From: DAOSCP01 sp035379625
GTDB taxonomy: Bacteria > Bacteroidota > Ignavibacteria > Ignavibacteriales > DAOSCP01
Assembly (NCBI GenBank): GCA_035379625.1
Contig: DAOSVM010000009.1
Coordinates: forward strand, 18,252-82,251
Direction: 5' to 3'
Length of the DNA: 64,000 nt
The translations under genes were made by a program, and so were the position numbers. The notes under the pieces were generated by a model. The model worked only from the letters and a program-made list of their open reading frames with translations, did no database searches and was not told the origin of the DNA. Below, in pieces: positions 1 through 9,679 of the stretch. Each line of letters starts with the position of its first letter. Position 1 is the stretch's first letter.

Positions 1-906
1 AAAATCTTTTATGACATTCCATAATTCTGGTATGCCTTCTTTAGTGTAAGCAGAGCAAGTGTAAGCTTTAGGACGCCATCCGCGAGTAGTTGGTGTTAAA
101 TATCTTAATGCGTGCGCATATTCAGCTTGAGCTAATTTTGCTTTTTGTATGTTGTCACCATCCGCTTTATTAACAACAAGGGCATCAGCAATCTCAATTA
201 CACCTTTTTTAATTCCTTGTAATTCATCACCTGCGCCGGCAATCATAACTAATAAGAAGAAATCAACCATTGATCGGACAGCGATTTCGCTTTGTCCTAC
301 GCCCACTGTTTCTATTAAAATAACATCGTAGCCAGCAGCTTCGCAAACGAGAATTGCTTCACGGCTTTTAAAAGCAACGCCACCTAATTCGCAACCAGAG
401 GGAGTAGGTCGGATAAATGCGTTTTGTTGTCTTGATAGTTCTTCCATTCTTGTTTTATCGCCGAGGACGCTTCCACCTGTTACGCTACTACTTGGATCAA
501 CAGCTAAAACTGCTACTTTATGGCCTTGAGAAATTAAGTATAAACCTAAAGCTTCAATTAAAGTGCTTTTACCGGCACCAGGTACGCCTGTGATGCCAAT
601 TCGTAAACTATTTCCAGTATAAGGTAGAAGTTTATTTAACACTTCTTGAGATAATTCGTAATGATTTTGTGATTTGCTTTCAATTAAGGTAATAGCACGT
701 GCTAGGATTACTCTATCTCCTTTTAATACGCCTTCAACGTATTCATCAGGAGTTAAGGATTTTCTTTTTTTTACTTGTTGTGGATTTTGTTGTATATAAG
801 GATTTGTATTTGAAAGATTGCCATCTATACCTTTAACAAATTTTGTTGCAAAAGCTTCAGAAGCGTTTTCTGGTACCCATTCTGGTTTATAAGATTCTGG
901 TGTCAT
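1..906 (-). CDS. meaB: Methylmalonyl-CoA mutase-associated GTPase MeaB (C-terminus cut by window edge)
   Basis: G3E-type P-loop GTPase of the MeaB/ArgK family, which protects and loads the B12 cofactor of methylmalonyl-CoA mutase in the cytoplasm. Translating the minus strand from the ATG at 906 gives 302 codons still open at base 1, so the C-terminus is missing. A Walker A motif (GITGVPGAGKST, about residues 102-113) is followed by VDPSS, ETVGVGQSE and the G4 motif NKADG, in family order. About 95 residues precede the P-loop, longer than the shortest MeaB proteins. It is divergent from the purine cluster with 137 bases between. The mutase itself is not in the window. Family assignment is secure; the mutase partner is inferred. 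Confidence 0.9.
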   Translation of the reverse strand, partial: MTPESYKPEWVPENASEAFATKFVKGIDGNLSNTNPYIQQNPQQVKKRKSLTPDEYVEGVLKGDRVILARAITLIESKSQNHYELSQEVLNKLLPYTGNSLRIGITGVPGAGKSTLIEALGLYLISQGHKVAVLAVDPSSSVTGGSVLGDKTRMEELSRQQNAFIRPTPSGCELGGVAFKSREAILVCEAAGYDVILIETVGVGQSEIAVRSMVDFFLLVMIAGAGDELQGIKKGVIEIADALVVNKADGDNIQKAKLAQAEYAHALRYLTPTTRGWRPKAYTCSAYTKEGIPELWNVIKDF

Positions 907-1043
907 AGGTTGGTAAACTTTATTTTTCTAACATTTTACAAATTTAGGTAATATAATTGAATTTGTCAATATTTTTTTAGTATTAAAAATTTGCAAACTT
1001 AATTTAAATTTTCACCACATTAAAAATAAAATTTGAGGAACAA

Positions 1044-1628
1044 ATGGGGGTAGTTTTAAAAAATCCTGATTGGATAGAGGAATTCGTAGCTTCATATGAA
1101 AGGTCTTTTGATAGGTTAGTTGACAGAATGAAATTTGCAATAGATTTATCTGAAAAAAATGTAATGTTAGGAACCGGTGGTCCATTTGGCGCAGCAATAT
1201 TTGAAAAAGAAAGCGGGAAATTAATTGCTTGTGGAGTTAATCAAGTGGTAGAACTAAATAAATCAATTGCTCACGCCGAAATTATGGCTATTTTGCACGC
1301 ACAAGAAAAATTAAAAACTTATGATTTGGGAAATCCAGAATTACCTGATTTACAATTAGTTACAAGTTCTCAAATGTGTGTTATGTGTTTTGGGGCAGTT
1401 TTATGGTCTGGTGTAAAAAGTGTTGTTATTGGCGCAAGAGGAATAGATGTTGAAAGTAGTTGTGGTTTTGACGAAGGGCCACTACATCCAAATTGGGTGG
1501 AGGAATTGGAAAAAAGGGGAATTGAAGTAATTCAGGATGTTTTGCGCCCTGATGCTATTGCAGTTTTAAAAATGTACAAACGACTTAATGCTGTCGTTTA
1601 TAATGCAAGCAGAGGGACAAAGTGTTAA
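1044..1628 (+). CDS. Purine/nucleobase deaminase of the cytidine deaminase fold (guanine deaminase-like)
   Basis: Zinc-dependent deaminase of 194 residues. The zinc and proton-shuttle motif HAE is at residues 77-79 and the second zinc pair, Cys112 and Cys115 (MCVMC), follows; proline is absent before the first Cys (SQMC rather than PC). Length and motif order fit GuaD-like guanine deaminases and related nucleoside deaminases. As first gene of a purine catabolic cluster it most likely turns guanine into xanthine, feeding the dehydrogenase encoded next; substrate is inferred from context. AGGAAC-like bases (1035-1041, tgaggaac) precede the ATG. The stop overlaps the GTG start of the next gene by 7 bases, which implies translational coupling. 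Confidence 0.85.
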   Translation: MGVVLKNPDWIEEFVASYERSFDRLVDRMKFAIDLSEKNVMLGTGGPFGAAIFEKESGKLIACGVNQVVELNKSIAHAEIMAILHAQEKLKTYDLGNPELPDLQLVTSSQMCVMCFGAVLWSGVKSVVIGARGIDVESSCGFDEGPLHPNWVEELEKRGIEVIQDVLRPDAIAVLKMYKRLNAVVYNASRGTKC

Positions 1629-3055
1629 AAATTTCATTTTATTTAAATGGTAACTTTAAAGAAGTTAATATTCCGCCAGAATTAACATTATTGCAACTTA
1701 TTAGAGATAAATTAAATTTATCCGGCACCAAAGAAAGTTGCACAGAAGGAGATTGTGGCGCTTGTACAGTAATTATTGCGAGTAAATTTGATGGTAAGAT
1801 TATTTATAATAATGTCAATTCGTGTATTTACCCCGCAGCAAAAGTTCACGGTTGCCATGTTATTACTGTTGAAGGTGTAAGTAAAAATGACGGATTTAAT
1901 CCTGTTCAAGAAAGCTTATATAAAAATTATGCTGTTCAATGCGGATTTTGCACGCCGGGTTTAGTCCTTTCGATGATTTCATTTTATATTAATAAAACTA
2001 AGCAAAATATTGAGTTAAACCATAGTTTTTTGGATGGCAATTTATGCCGTTGTACTGGGTATAAAGCAATAAAAACTGCTTTTGATGTTACTACAAATTA
2101 CAAATTTGAAGATTTATTGCCAGAAGAATATCTATCTATTGAAGAAAAAATAATTAATTTTAATGAGCCTATCAAAATTTTTACTAATCACCAATATACA
2201 GATGCTGATAATTATTATATGCCATTATCATTAAATGAGTTATGGGATATTATTAAAAGATGTGAATATAATTATAAACTTGTCAATGGCGCTACTGATG
2301 TTGGAGTTGAGATAACAATTCGTAGAAAATTTGAAAAAAATTATATTGATATTTCAAAAATTCCTGAATTAAATGAATTAAACGATTTTGAAGATTATTT
2401 TGAAATTGGTGGAAGTGTAACGTTTCAAAGATTGAAAAACTTTAACAGCTTGATAAGTTTTTATCCTGTAATGAATGAAATTTTTCCCCTTATTGCTTCC
2501 CAACAAATAAGAAATGTTGCAACAATTGCAGGCAATATTGCGAATGCTTCGCCAATAGCAGATTTCCCGGTATTACTTTTAGTATTGGATGCAAAAATAA
2601 AATTAGTTTCAAAAGAGAGTGAAAGAATTTTGCCACTAAAAGATTTTTATTTGGATTATAAAAAGATTGATCTTAAAAAAGGTGAAATTATAAAAAGTAT
2701 AATTATTGAAAAGCATAAAAAGAACTATTTCGTAAACTTTATTAAATCATCAAAACGTGTAAAAGTTGATATTTCAACGGTTAATTCTGCAGTTGCTTTC
2801 AAAATAAAAAATAATCGTTTTGAAGATTTTGTATTGGCTTATGGAGGAGTTGCAAAATTTGTAAAAATTAGCGAAAAAGTTTCAAATTATTTTATTAGTA
2901 AAAGATTAGAAGAAATAGATGAAGAAAATTTAAATCACTTAATTAGGGAAGAATTTCAACCGATTAGCGATGTTCGAGGAAGTGATGAGTTTAGGTATTT
3001 GTTAATGAAAAATCAAATATTTAGTCATTTGCATAAATATCAAAATGAAAAATAA
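1622..3055 (+). CDS. Xanthine dehydrogenase, fused 2Fe-2S and FAD subunit
   Basis: Electron-transfer subunit (477 residues) of a molybdenum hydroxylase. The N-terminal plant-type 2Fe-2S cluster uses Cys40, Cys45, Cys48 and Cys68; the second 2Fe-2S domain has QCGFC (107-110) and LCRC (142-144). A CO-dehydrogenase-flavoprotein type FAD domain fills residues 195-470, with a QQIRNVATIAGNI stretch and ASPIADFP typical of the FAD pocket. The 2Fe-2S plus FAD fusion is the XdhA arrangement of many bacteria. Translation starts at GTG 1622 after AGAGGGACAAA, overlapping the deaminase gene. Paired with the Mo subunit at 3067 it should oxidise hypoxanthine/xanthine, or run in reverse on urate. Confidence 0.93.
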   Translation: MLKISFYLNGNFKEVNIPPELTLLQLIRDKLNLSGTKESCTEGDCGACTVIIASKFDGKIIYNNVNSCIYPAAKVHGCHVITVEGVSKNDGFNPVQESLYKNYAVQCGFCTPGLVLSMISFYINKTKQNIELNHSFLDGNLCRCTGYKAIKTAFDVTTNYKFEDLLPEEYLSIEEKIINFNEPIKIFTNHQYTDADNYYMPLSLNELWDIIKRCEYNYKLVNGATDVGVEITIRRKFEKNYIDISKIPELNELNDFEDYFEIGGSVTFQRLKNFNSLISFYPVMNEIFPLIASQQIRNVATIAGNIANASPIADFPVLLLVLDAKIKLVSKESERILPLKDFYLDYKKIDLKKGEIIKSIIIEKHKKNYFVNFIKSSKRVKVDISTVNSAVAFKIKNNRFEDFVLAYGGVAKFVKISEKVSNYFISKRLEEIDEENLNHLIREEFQPISDVRGSDEFRYLLMKNQIFSHLHKYQNEK

Positions 3056-3066
3056 AGAGGCCTTAA

Positions 3067-5394
3067 ATGCCATACAATATAAATTCAGTAGCGCATTTAG
3101 AAGGGAAATCTCAATTTATTGGCGATGAAAATTATATTTCCAATTTACATGTGGCGAAGTGCTTACTTTCCAAATATGCACACGCAAGGATTAAAAAATT
3201 AGATTATTCAAAAGCACTTGAAATTGAAGGAGTTGTATGTGTTATTACATATAAAGATATTCCTGGTGAAAATCAAATTGGGCATGTAGTAAAAGATGAG
3301 CCGCTTTTACCTGTTGACGAAGTTTTTTATGTAGGTCAACCTATTTGTATAGTTGTTGCAAAAAGTAGTAGAATTGCAGAACTTGCTATTTCTCAAATAG
3401 TTATTGAATATGAAGAGCTTGATAAAATATTAACAATAGATGATGCAATTAAAGAACAATCATTTTATATTGCGCCAAAAGTAATCACAAGAGGCGAATT
3501 GAATAAATCTTTTGAAGAATCTTCTTTCATTATAGAAGATGTTTTGGAAATCGGTGGACAAGAACATTTTTATATGGAAACACAAAGGTGTTTAAGTTAT
3601 AGGGATGATTCAGGTGGAATTTATGTAAAATCTGCTACTCAATCGGTGAGTGAAGTTCAGGAAGTTGTGGCTCACGTTTTAGGGTTAAAGGTGAGTGATG
3701 TAACTGTTGATGTTGCGAGATTAGGCGGAGCTTTTGGTGGAAAGGAAAGAGGAGCTACGCTTTGGGCATCTATTACTGCATTGACTGCTTATATTACAAA
3801 TCTTCCAATTCGATTAGTTTTGAATAGAGAAGAAGATATGCTTGCTACAGGGAAAAGACATCCTTTCAAGATTTTTTATAAAGTTGGATTTAATTCCGAT
3901 GGTAAAATTTTAGGTTTAGATGTGAAATTATATTCAAATGGTGGTTATTATACTGATTTATCTATTCCAATTCTTGAAAGAGCTATGATGCACATAGATA
4001 ATTGCTATTATATTCCAAATATTAAAATTACAGGTTATGCTTGTAAAACTAATATTCATCCAAATACGGCGTTTCGTGGTTTTGGAGGACCACAAGGAAT
4101 TTTTACAATAGAATATATACTCAATAAAATTGCTCATTTTTTGAAAAAACAAGTTATTGAAATTCAAGAACATAATTTTTATAAAGAAAATGATATTACA
4201 CCTTATGGTAAAGTTGTGGAAGATTTTGTTGTTGGTAAATATTTCAAAAAATTTGTGAATTCAACAAAATTTAAAAATTTAGTAGCTCAAATTAATGAAG
4301 AAAATAAGCATAGAAAATATAAAAAATTAGGCTACTCAATAGTACCAGTAAAATTTGGGATTTCCTTTGCTGCAACATTATTAAATCAAGCATCATCATT
4401 AGTTTGGTTGTATACAGATGGTTCTGTTTCTGTAAGTCATTGTGGTGTTGAAATGGGGCAAGGGCTTAATACGAAAATTGCTAATGTTGTTGTAAAGGAA
4501 TTAGGTGTCACATTGGATAAAGTGAGAGTTGAAAGTACAAATTCTAAAAGAACCGCAAATACTTCGCCAACAGCAGCATCAACTGGAACAGATTTAAATG
4601 GTAATGCTGTCAGATTAGCAGTTTTACAGATTAAAAAGAGGTTGTTGAAATTTGCAGAAGTATATTTAAAGCAAAAATTTAATTGTGAAATAAGTAAATT
4701 AAAGTTTTTAGATAATTCTGTTGAATGTAACAATGGTAAGTATAAAATAAGTTTTGCAGAACTTGTTGAAAACGCATATTTGAATAGAATTGATTTAGGT
4801 GCACATGGATTTTATAAAACACCTGAAATTTATTTCGATAAAACTAAACATCAAGGTAATCCATTTTACTATTTTGCACAAGGTTTTGGGGTAAGTGTTG
4901 TAGAAGTTGATACATTAACAGGAAATTTTAAATTAAAAAAAGTTTTAATTTATCACGATATAGGAAATTCTTTGGATTTAAATGTTGATTTTGGGCAAAT
5001 AAGTGGCGCATTTGTACAAGGGATGGGCTGGTGTACCTTTGAAGAAGTAATTTATGATAAAAATGGTAAATGTTTAGTCTTAAGTCCATCTGTTTATAAA
5101 ATACCAACAATTTCCGATATACCTGATGATTTTGAAATTAATTCAATAAGAAAAAAAGCAAAGAAAAGTAGTGTTTTAGGGAGTAAAGGAATAGGTGAAC
5201 CACCGCTAATTTATGGTTTATCAGTATTTTTTGCAATTAAATATGCTATTGAAAGCATTGGAAACCACGAAATTGATTGTAAATTAAAACATCCTGCAAC
5301 AGCCGAAAATGTAGTTTTTGCAAGTGAATATTTAAGAAATTTAATAAAAAATCAATTAAAACAACAAGAATATGATGAAATTTTAATGAGGTAA
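3067..5394 (+). CDS. Xanthine dehydrogenase, molybdopterin-binding subunit
   Basis: Catalytic Mo subunit, 775 residues, with the aldehyde oxidase/xanthine dehydrogenase a/b hammerhead domain (about 1-110) and the Mo-cofactor domains after it. Visible family motifs include GGAFGGKE near residue 220, FRGFGGPQ near 338, GQGLNTK near 462 and GSKGIGEPP near 707; the last holds the conserved active-site glutamate. It follows the FeS/FAD subunit by 11 bases with AGAGG before the ATG. No selenocysteine codon is seen; in related clusters selenium is a labile ligand rather than encoded. The purine substrate is inferred from the surrounding genes. Confidence 0.93.
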   Translation: MPYNINSVAHLEGKSQFIGDENYISNLHVAKCLLSKYAHARIKKLDYSKALEIEGVVCVITYKDIPGENQIGHVVKDEPLLPVDEVFYVGQPICIVVAKSSRIAELAISQIVIEYEELDKILTIDDAIKEQSFYIAPKVITRGELNKSFEESSFIIEDVLEIGGQEHFYMETQRCLSYRDDSGGIYVKSATQSVSEVQEVVAHVLGLKVSDVTVDVARLGGAFGGKERGATLWASITALTAYITNLPIRLVLNREEDMLATGKRHPFKIFYKVGFNSDGKILGLDVKLYSNGGYYTDLSIPILERAMMHIDNCYYIPNIKITGYACKTNIHPNTAFRGFGGPQGIFTIEYILNKIAHFLKKQVIEIQEHNFYKENDITPYGKVVEDFVVGKYFKKFVNSTKFKNLVAQINEENKHRKYKKLGYSIVPVKFGISFAATLLNQASSLVWLYTDGSVSVSHCGVEMGQGLNTKIANVVVKELGVTLDKVRVESTNSKRTANTSPTAASTGTDLNGNAVRLAVLQIKKRLLKFAEVYLKQKFNCEISKLKFLDNSVECNNGKYKISFAELVENAYLNRIDLGAHGFYKTPEIYFDKTKHQGNPFYYFAQGFGVSVVEVDTLTGNFKLKKVLIYHDIGNSLDLNVDFGQISGAFVQGMGWCTFEEVIYDKNGKCLVLSPSVYKIPTISDIPDDFEINSIRKKAKKSSVLGSKGIGEPPLIYGLSVFFAIKYAIESIGNHEIDCKLKHPATAENVVFASEYLRNLIKNQLKQQEYDEILMR

Positions 5395-5395
5395 A

Positions 5396-8308
5396 ATGAA
5401 ACCTTTAAGTTTAAGCTCTTTACTAAATTGGATTTTTAGCGAGTATTATTATAATAATTCAATATTTGGAATTCATAAGGATTTTTTCTACTATCCAAAA
5501 ACATCAAAAAAATATTTGATATTCAATAAATTATTGACAACACCGATTGGTCCAGCAGCAGGGCCGCATACACAATTAGCGCAAAATATTATATCTGCAT
5601 ATTTAACAGGTGGAAGATTTTTTGAATTAAAAACAGTGCAGATTTTAGATGAATTAGAAATATCAAGGCCTTGTATTGATGCAGAAGATGAATGTTATAA
5701 CGTCGAATGGTCGCAAGAGTTAAAAATTGAACAATCGTTTGATGAATATTTGAAAGCATATTTGCTTGTAAATTTATTAAAGATAATTTTCAAATTAGAT
5801 GACTCCGATTTAGATGGGTTTTTATTTAATTTAAGTGTTGGATATGATTTAAAAGGTATTAAAGATAGCAAGGTTGATAATTTTATTGAAAAATCGAAAA
5901 ATTTATCCAATCAAAAGTTGTTTATACAGTATAAAAATGAAATATTTAAATTTTTAGAAGAGAAGTATCAAAAGATTTACCATAAATTTAATCAAGATAT
6001 AAAAATACTCGATATAATTGAAAAAATAAACAATATAAAACCAGAAATTTCAAATTCTGTTACACTTTCCACAATGCATGGATGTCCAGCTGATGAAATT
6101 GAACAGATAGCAAAATATTTAATTCAGGAAAAGAAATTAAATACACTCATAAAATTAAATCCAACATTATTAGGTTACGAAAAAGTAAAAGAAATTTTGC
6201 ATAAAACTGGTTTTAGATATTTACAATTGGATAAAAATGATTTTGAACACGATTTAAAATATGATAAAGCTCTTGAAATTATTAAGAATGTTAATAGTGT
6301 AGCTAAAGAGAATAAATTATTTTTTGGCATAAAATTAACTAACACATTGCCAGTTTTTAATTATAAGAAACGTTTACCAGAAGAAAAAATGTATATGTCC
6401 GGTAAGGGGTTGTTTTATTTGTCATATGAATTGTTAAAAAAATTAAAAATTGATGTAAAAGAGAATATTATTTTTTCATATTCTGGTGGCGTAACAAAAG
6501 AGAATGTACTTTCTATATTTGCTGAGGGCGCTTTTCCAATTACTTTAGCAACGGATTTATTAAAACCTGGTGGATATACACGCTTAAAAGAAATTGCAGA
6601 ACAGTTTGAAAATAAATTAGATAGCGAAATTAAAAATGTTGATTTCAAATTATTGAAAAAATATGAAAAAGTTGAGAAAAAATTAACCGAAAAACTGCCA
6701 TTATTCGATTGTTACATTGCGCCGTGTCAATATACTTGTCCAATTTCGCAAAATGTACCATTATATATTGAATTATTGCGCGAAGGAAAATATAAAGAAG
6801 CATTTGAAGTAATAACCGAAGATAATCCACTCCCAAATATTACATCCTACATTTGTGATCATAAATGTCAATTTAATTGTACTTTAAAGGAATATGGCAG
6901 TTCAGTAGAAATTAGAGAACTTAAAAAAATTGCTACCGAAAAAGGTTTTGATTGGAAGCAAAATAAATTTGAAGTTAAGAGTGATAAAAAAGTGGCAATA
7001 ATAGGGGCAGGCCCGGCAGGGCTTTCAGCAGCGTATTTTTTAGTAAAAAATGGTATTAAGGCCAAAGTATTTGAAAAGGAAAGTTTAGCTGGAGGAACTG
7101 TAAAATATACAATACCAGAATTTAGAATTAATCCAAATTTAATTCAAAAAGATGTTGATTTTATACAAAGTTTTGGTGTTGAATTCGAGTTTAATGTCAA
7201 AGAGATTGATATAACAAATTTAAAAAAAGAAGGTTATGACTATATTTTTATTTCAATTGGAGCACATAAACCTAAGATTATCAATTTAGGTGGAAAAGAG
7301 AATATTTACGATGCATTAAATTTTTTACAAAAGTATAATAAAAGGAATGTATCAAATATTGGAAAAAATGTTGCTGTTATTGGTGGTGGAAATAGCGCTA
7401 TGGATAGTGCAAGGGCAGCAAAAAAAATTCCCGGTGTTGAAAATGTTTACTTAATTTATCGTAGAACTGTTGATTTGATGCCTGCAGATTTAGAAGAATT
7501 TGAAGCTGCGATTTCTGAAGGTGTAATTTATAAAGAATTGCTTTCGCCAGTTGAATTTAAGGATGATAAATTTGTTTTACAAAAGATGGAAATTACAAAT
7601 AATCTTGAAAATGGAAGAGTTGCTGTAAAGGCTATAGAAAATGAAACAGAAACTTTAAATATAGATACAGTTATTTTGGCAATAGGTGAAGAAGTTGATG
7701 ATAACTTTTTGAAATTAAATAAATTAGAAATTGACAATAAAACAATTTATACTAATATTCCAAATGTTTATGTAGGTGGCGATGCGAGGAGAGGACCTTC
7801 AACTGTTGTGGAAGCAATTCAAGATGGTAAAAATTTCGCATTTGAGATACTACGCAAGGAAAATATTGAAATTACGATAAAACAATATAATTTCAATTTT
7901 GAAGATTACAACTATGAAGAAATTATTAAAGATAGAAAATTAAATTATTCGAAAAATACAATAGAAAATCAGTGTTTACTTTGCAATATTGTTTGCAATA
8001 GATGTGTTGATGTTTGTCCAAACAGAGCTAATGTTGCAATTAGAGTTGCTGGATTTAAGGATAAATATCAAATTGTACATATAGCAGATTTATGTAATGA
8101 TTGCGGAAATTGTGAAACATTTTGTCCACACAATGGTGCGCCTTATAAAGAAAAATTAACATATTTTAGTACAAAAGATGATTTTGAAAAGTCTCATAAT
8201 CCCGGTTTTTATATTGAAAATGAACAAATTATACTTAGATCGCAAGATCAAAATAAAGCTATGATTGTTGCTAATGAATTTACTAAATGGGTAAAAAATA
8301 GATTTTAA
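5396..8308 (+). CDS. ygfK: YgfK-type multidomain iron-sulfur flavoprotein (putative urate/selenate reductase subunit)
   Basis: 970-residue oxidoreductase. Residues 1-430 look like a dihydroorotate-dehydrogenase-type TIM barrel (TPIGPAAGPHTQ near 50; TMHGCPADE near 225). Then comes a GltD-like section: cysteines of CYIAPCQYTCP near 437-447 and CDHKCQFNC near 488, an FAD Rossmann motif GAGPAGLSAA near 537, and an NAD(P) motif GGGNSAMDSA near 662. Two ferredoxin-like clusters end the protein (CLLCNIVCNRCVDVCP near 860, CNDCGNCETFCP near 901). YgfK is a marker of selenium-linked molybdenum hydroxylase and anaerobic urate catabolism clusters, where it is thought to move electrons between NAD(P)H and purine rings. 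The start lies two bases after the preceding stop, with GAGG as binding site. Confidence 0.9.
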   Translation: MKPLSLSSLLNWIFSEYYYNNSIFGIHKDFFYYPKTSKKYLIFNKLLTTPIGPAAGPHTQLAQNIISAYLTGGRFFELKTVQILDELEISRPCIDAEDECYNVEWSQELKIEQSFDEYLKAYLLVNLLKIIFKLDDSDLDGFLFNLSVGYDLKGIKDSKVDNFIEKSKNLSNQKLFIQYKNEIFKFLEEKYQKIYHKFNQDIKILDIIEKINNIKPEISNSVTLSTMHGCPADEIEQIAKYLIQEKKLNTLIKLNPTLLGYEKVKEILHKTGFRYLQLDKNDFEHDLKYDKALEIIKNVNSVAKENKLFFGIKLTNTLPVFNYKKRLPEEKMYMSGKGLFYLSYELLKKLKIDVKENIIFSYSGGVTKENVLSIFAEGAFPITLATDLLKPGGYTRLKEIAEQFENKLDSEIKNVDFKLLKKYEKVEKKLTEKLPLFDCYIAPCQYTCPISQNVPLYIELLREGKYKEAFEVITEDNPLPNITSYICDHKCQFNCTLKEYGSSVEIRELKKIATEKGFDWKQNKFEVKSDKKVAIIGAGPAGLSAAYFLVKNGIKAKVFEKESLAGGTVKYTIPEFRINPNLIQKDVDFIQSFGVEFEFNVKEIDITNLKKEGYDYIFISIGAHKPKIINLGGKENIYDALNFLQKYNKRNVSNIGKNVAVIGGGNSAMDSARAAKKIPGVENVYLIYRRTVDLMPADLEEFEAAISEGVIYKELLSPVEFKDDKFVLQKMEITNNLENGRVAVKAIENETETLNIDTVILAIGEEVDDNFLKLNKLEIDNKTIYTNIPNVYVGGDARRGPSTVVEAIQDGKNFAFEILRKENIEITIKQYNFNFEDYNYEEIIKDRKLNYSKNTIENQCLLCNIVCNRCVDVCPNRANVAIRVAGFKDKYQIVHIADLCNDCGNCETFCPHNGAPYKEKLTYFSTKDDFEKSHNPGFYIENEQIILRSQDQNKAMIVANEFTKWVKNRF

Positions 8309-8317
8309 GGTGTTAAT

Positions 8318-9670
8318 ATGAATATACTGATTACAGATGTTACGTTTTTTTCTTTTTTAGATGAAAAATTTGAGAAAGATGTAAATATTTTTATCAAGGA
8401 TGGGAAAATAGCTGAGATATTTTCCAAGACAAAGGAAATTGATATTATAGAAAAAAAATATGGTATTGATTTTTGGATTGATGGGCAAAATAAAATTTTG
8501 TTACCTGGTTTGGTAAATGCTCATATGCATTTCTACGGTGCTTATGCAACGGGAATTTCAGATGTTAAACAATCAAATAATTTCAAGGAAGTTTTAGAAA
8601 ATCTTTGGTGGAAATTAGATAAATCTTTAAATGAAGATGCAATAAAATATAGTACATTACATTATATTGAAAATGCAATTAAACACGGCACAACAACGAT
8701 AATTGATCATCACGCAAGCCCAAAAGCAGTAAAAAATTCTCTTAAAACTATTGCTGAAATTGCTTTTCAGTCTGGCATAAGATTTAGCACTTGTTATGAA
8801 GTTTCCGATAGAGATGGTAACGAAATTACAGAAGAAGGAATTCAAGAAAATATTGAATTTATAAAATATTCGGAAAAGCAAAATTCTCAAAAAATAGTAC
8901 CATTATTTGGATTACACGCATCTTTTACATTATCAGACGATACATTGAGGAAAATTCAAAACATTACAAAAGGTTTGAATATAGGTTTTCATATTCACGT
9001 TGCAGAAGATAAAATTGATGAGGAAGATGCAAAAAAAAGAGGTTATAAAAGTGCAATTGATAGGTTAAATAAATTTGGTATAACAAACGATAAGAGCATT
9101 TTTGCTCATTGTGTTCATATTTCTGATGAAGAAATAAAAATTTTAAAAGAAACTGGAACTATGGTTGTAAACAATCCGCAATCGAATATGAATAATGCAG
9201 TAGGAATTGCAAATATTAAAAAATTGCAAGATAATGGTGTTTTAGTTGGGTTAGGTAGTGATGGTATGACAGTAAATATGTTTGAAGAATTGCGCACAGC
9301 TTTATGGCAGCAGCACATTTTCAATGGTAATCCGAATTGTTGTTTTATAGAAGTTTGCAATATGCTTTTCAAAAATAATTATTTGATAGCAAATAGATTA
9401 TTTAAAACAAAGTTAGGATATATTAAAAAAGGTTGTGAAGCAGATTTAATTCTAATGAATTATATACCGCATACACCTTTGACGGAGAAAAACATTTTGG
9501 GGCATTTGGTATTTGGGATATCACAAGAATTAGTTGATACAACAATAGTAGATGGGAAAATATTAATGTATGAGAAGCAAATTGTTAATAAAAACTTATA
9601 TGAAAAGAAAAAAGAATCTGTTGAGGTAGCAAAAGATGTGTGGAAGAATTTTAAGAAATTTAATTTATAG
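8318..9670 (+). CDS. ssnA: SsnA-type amidohydrolase
   Basis: Metal-dependent amidohydrolase (450 residues), ATZ/TRZ/guanine-deaminase branch. Metal ligands are visible as NAHMHF (near 67-72), HIHVAED (near 226), AHCVH (near 264) and LGSDG (near 311). SsnA proteins are consistently found beside YgfK and YgeY in purine catabolic clusters; the reaction is probably deamination or hydrolysis of a purine-derived ring, not shown here. Only 9 bases separate it from ygfK and the ATG follows AAGGTG. It could be called a guanine or 8-oxoguanine deaminase by homology alone; the neighbourhood argues for SsnA. Confidence 0.88.
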   Translation: MNILITDVTFFSFLDEKFEKDVNIFIKDGKIAEIFSKTKEIDIIEKKYGIDFWIDGQNKILLPGLVNAHMHFYGAYATGISDVKQSNNFKEVLENLWWKLDKSLNEDAIKYSTLHYIENAIKHGTTTIIDHHASPKAVKNSLKTIAEIAFQSGIRFSTCYEVSDRDGNEITEEGIQENIEFIKYSEKQNSQKIVPLFGLHASFTLSDDTLRKIQNITKGLNIGFHIHVAEDKIDEEDAKKRGYKSAIDRLNKFGITNDKSIFAHCVHISDEEIKILKETGTMVVNNPQSNMNNAVGIANIKKLQDNGVLVGLGSDGMTVNMFEELRTALWQQHIFNGNPNCCFIEVCNMLFKNNYLIANRLFKTKLGYIKKGCEADLILMNYIPHTPLTEKNILGHLVFGISQELVDTTIVDGKILMYEKQIVNKNLYEKKKESVEVAKDVWKNFKKFNL

Positions 9671-9679
9671 AGGCGAAAA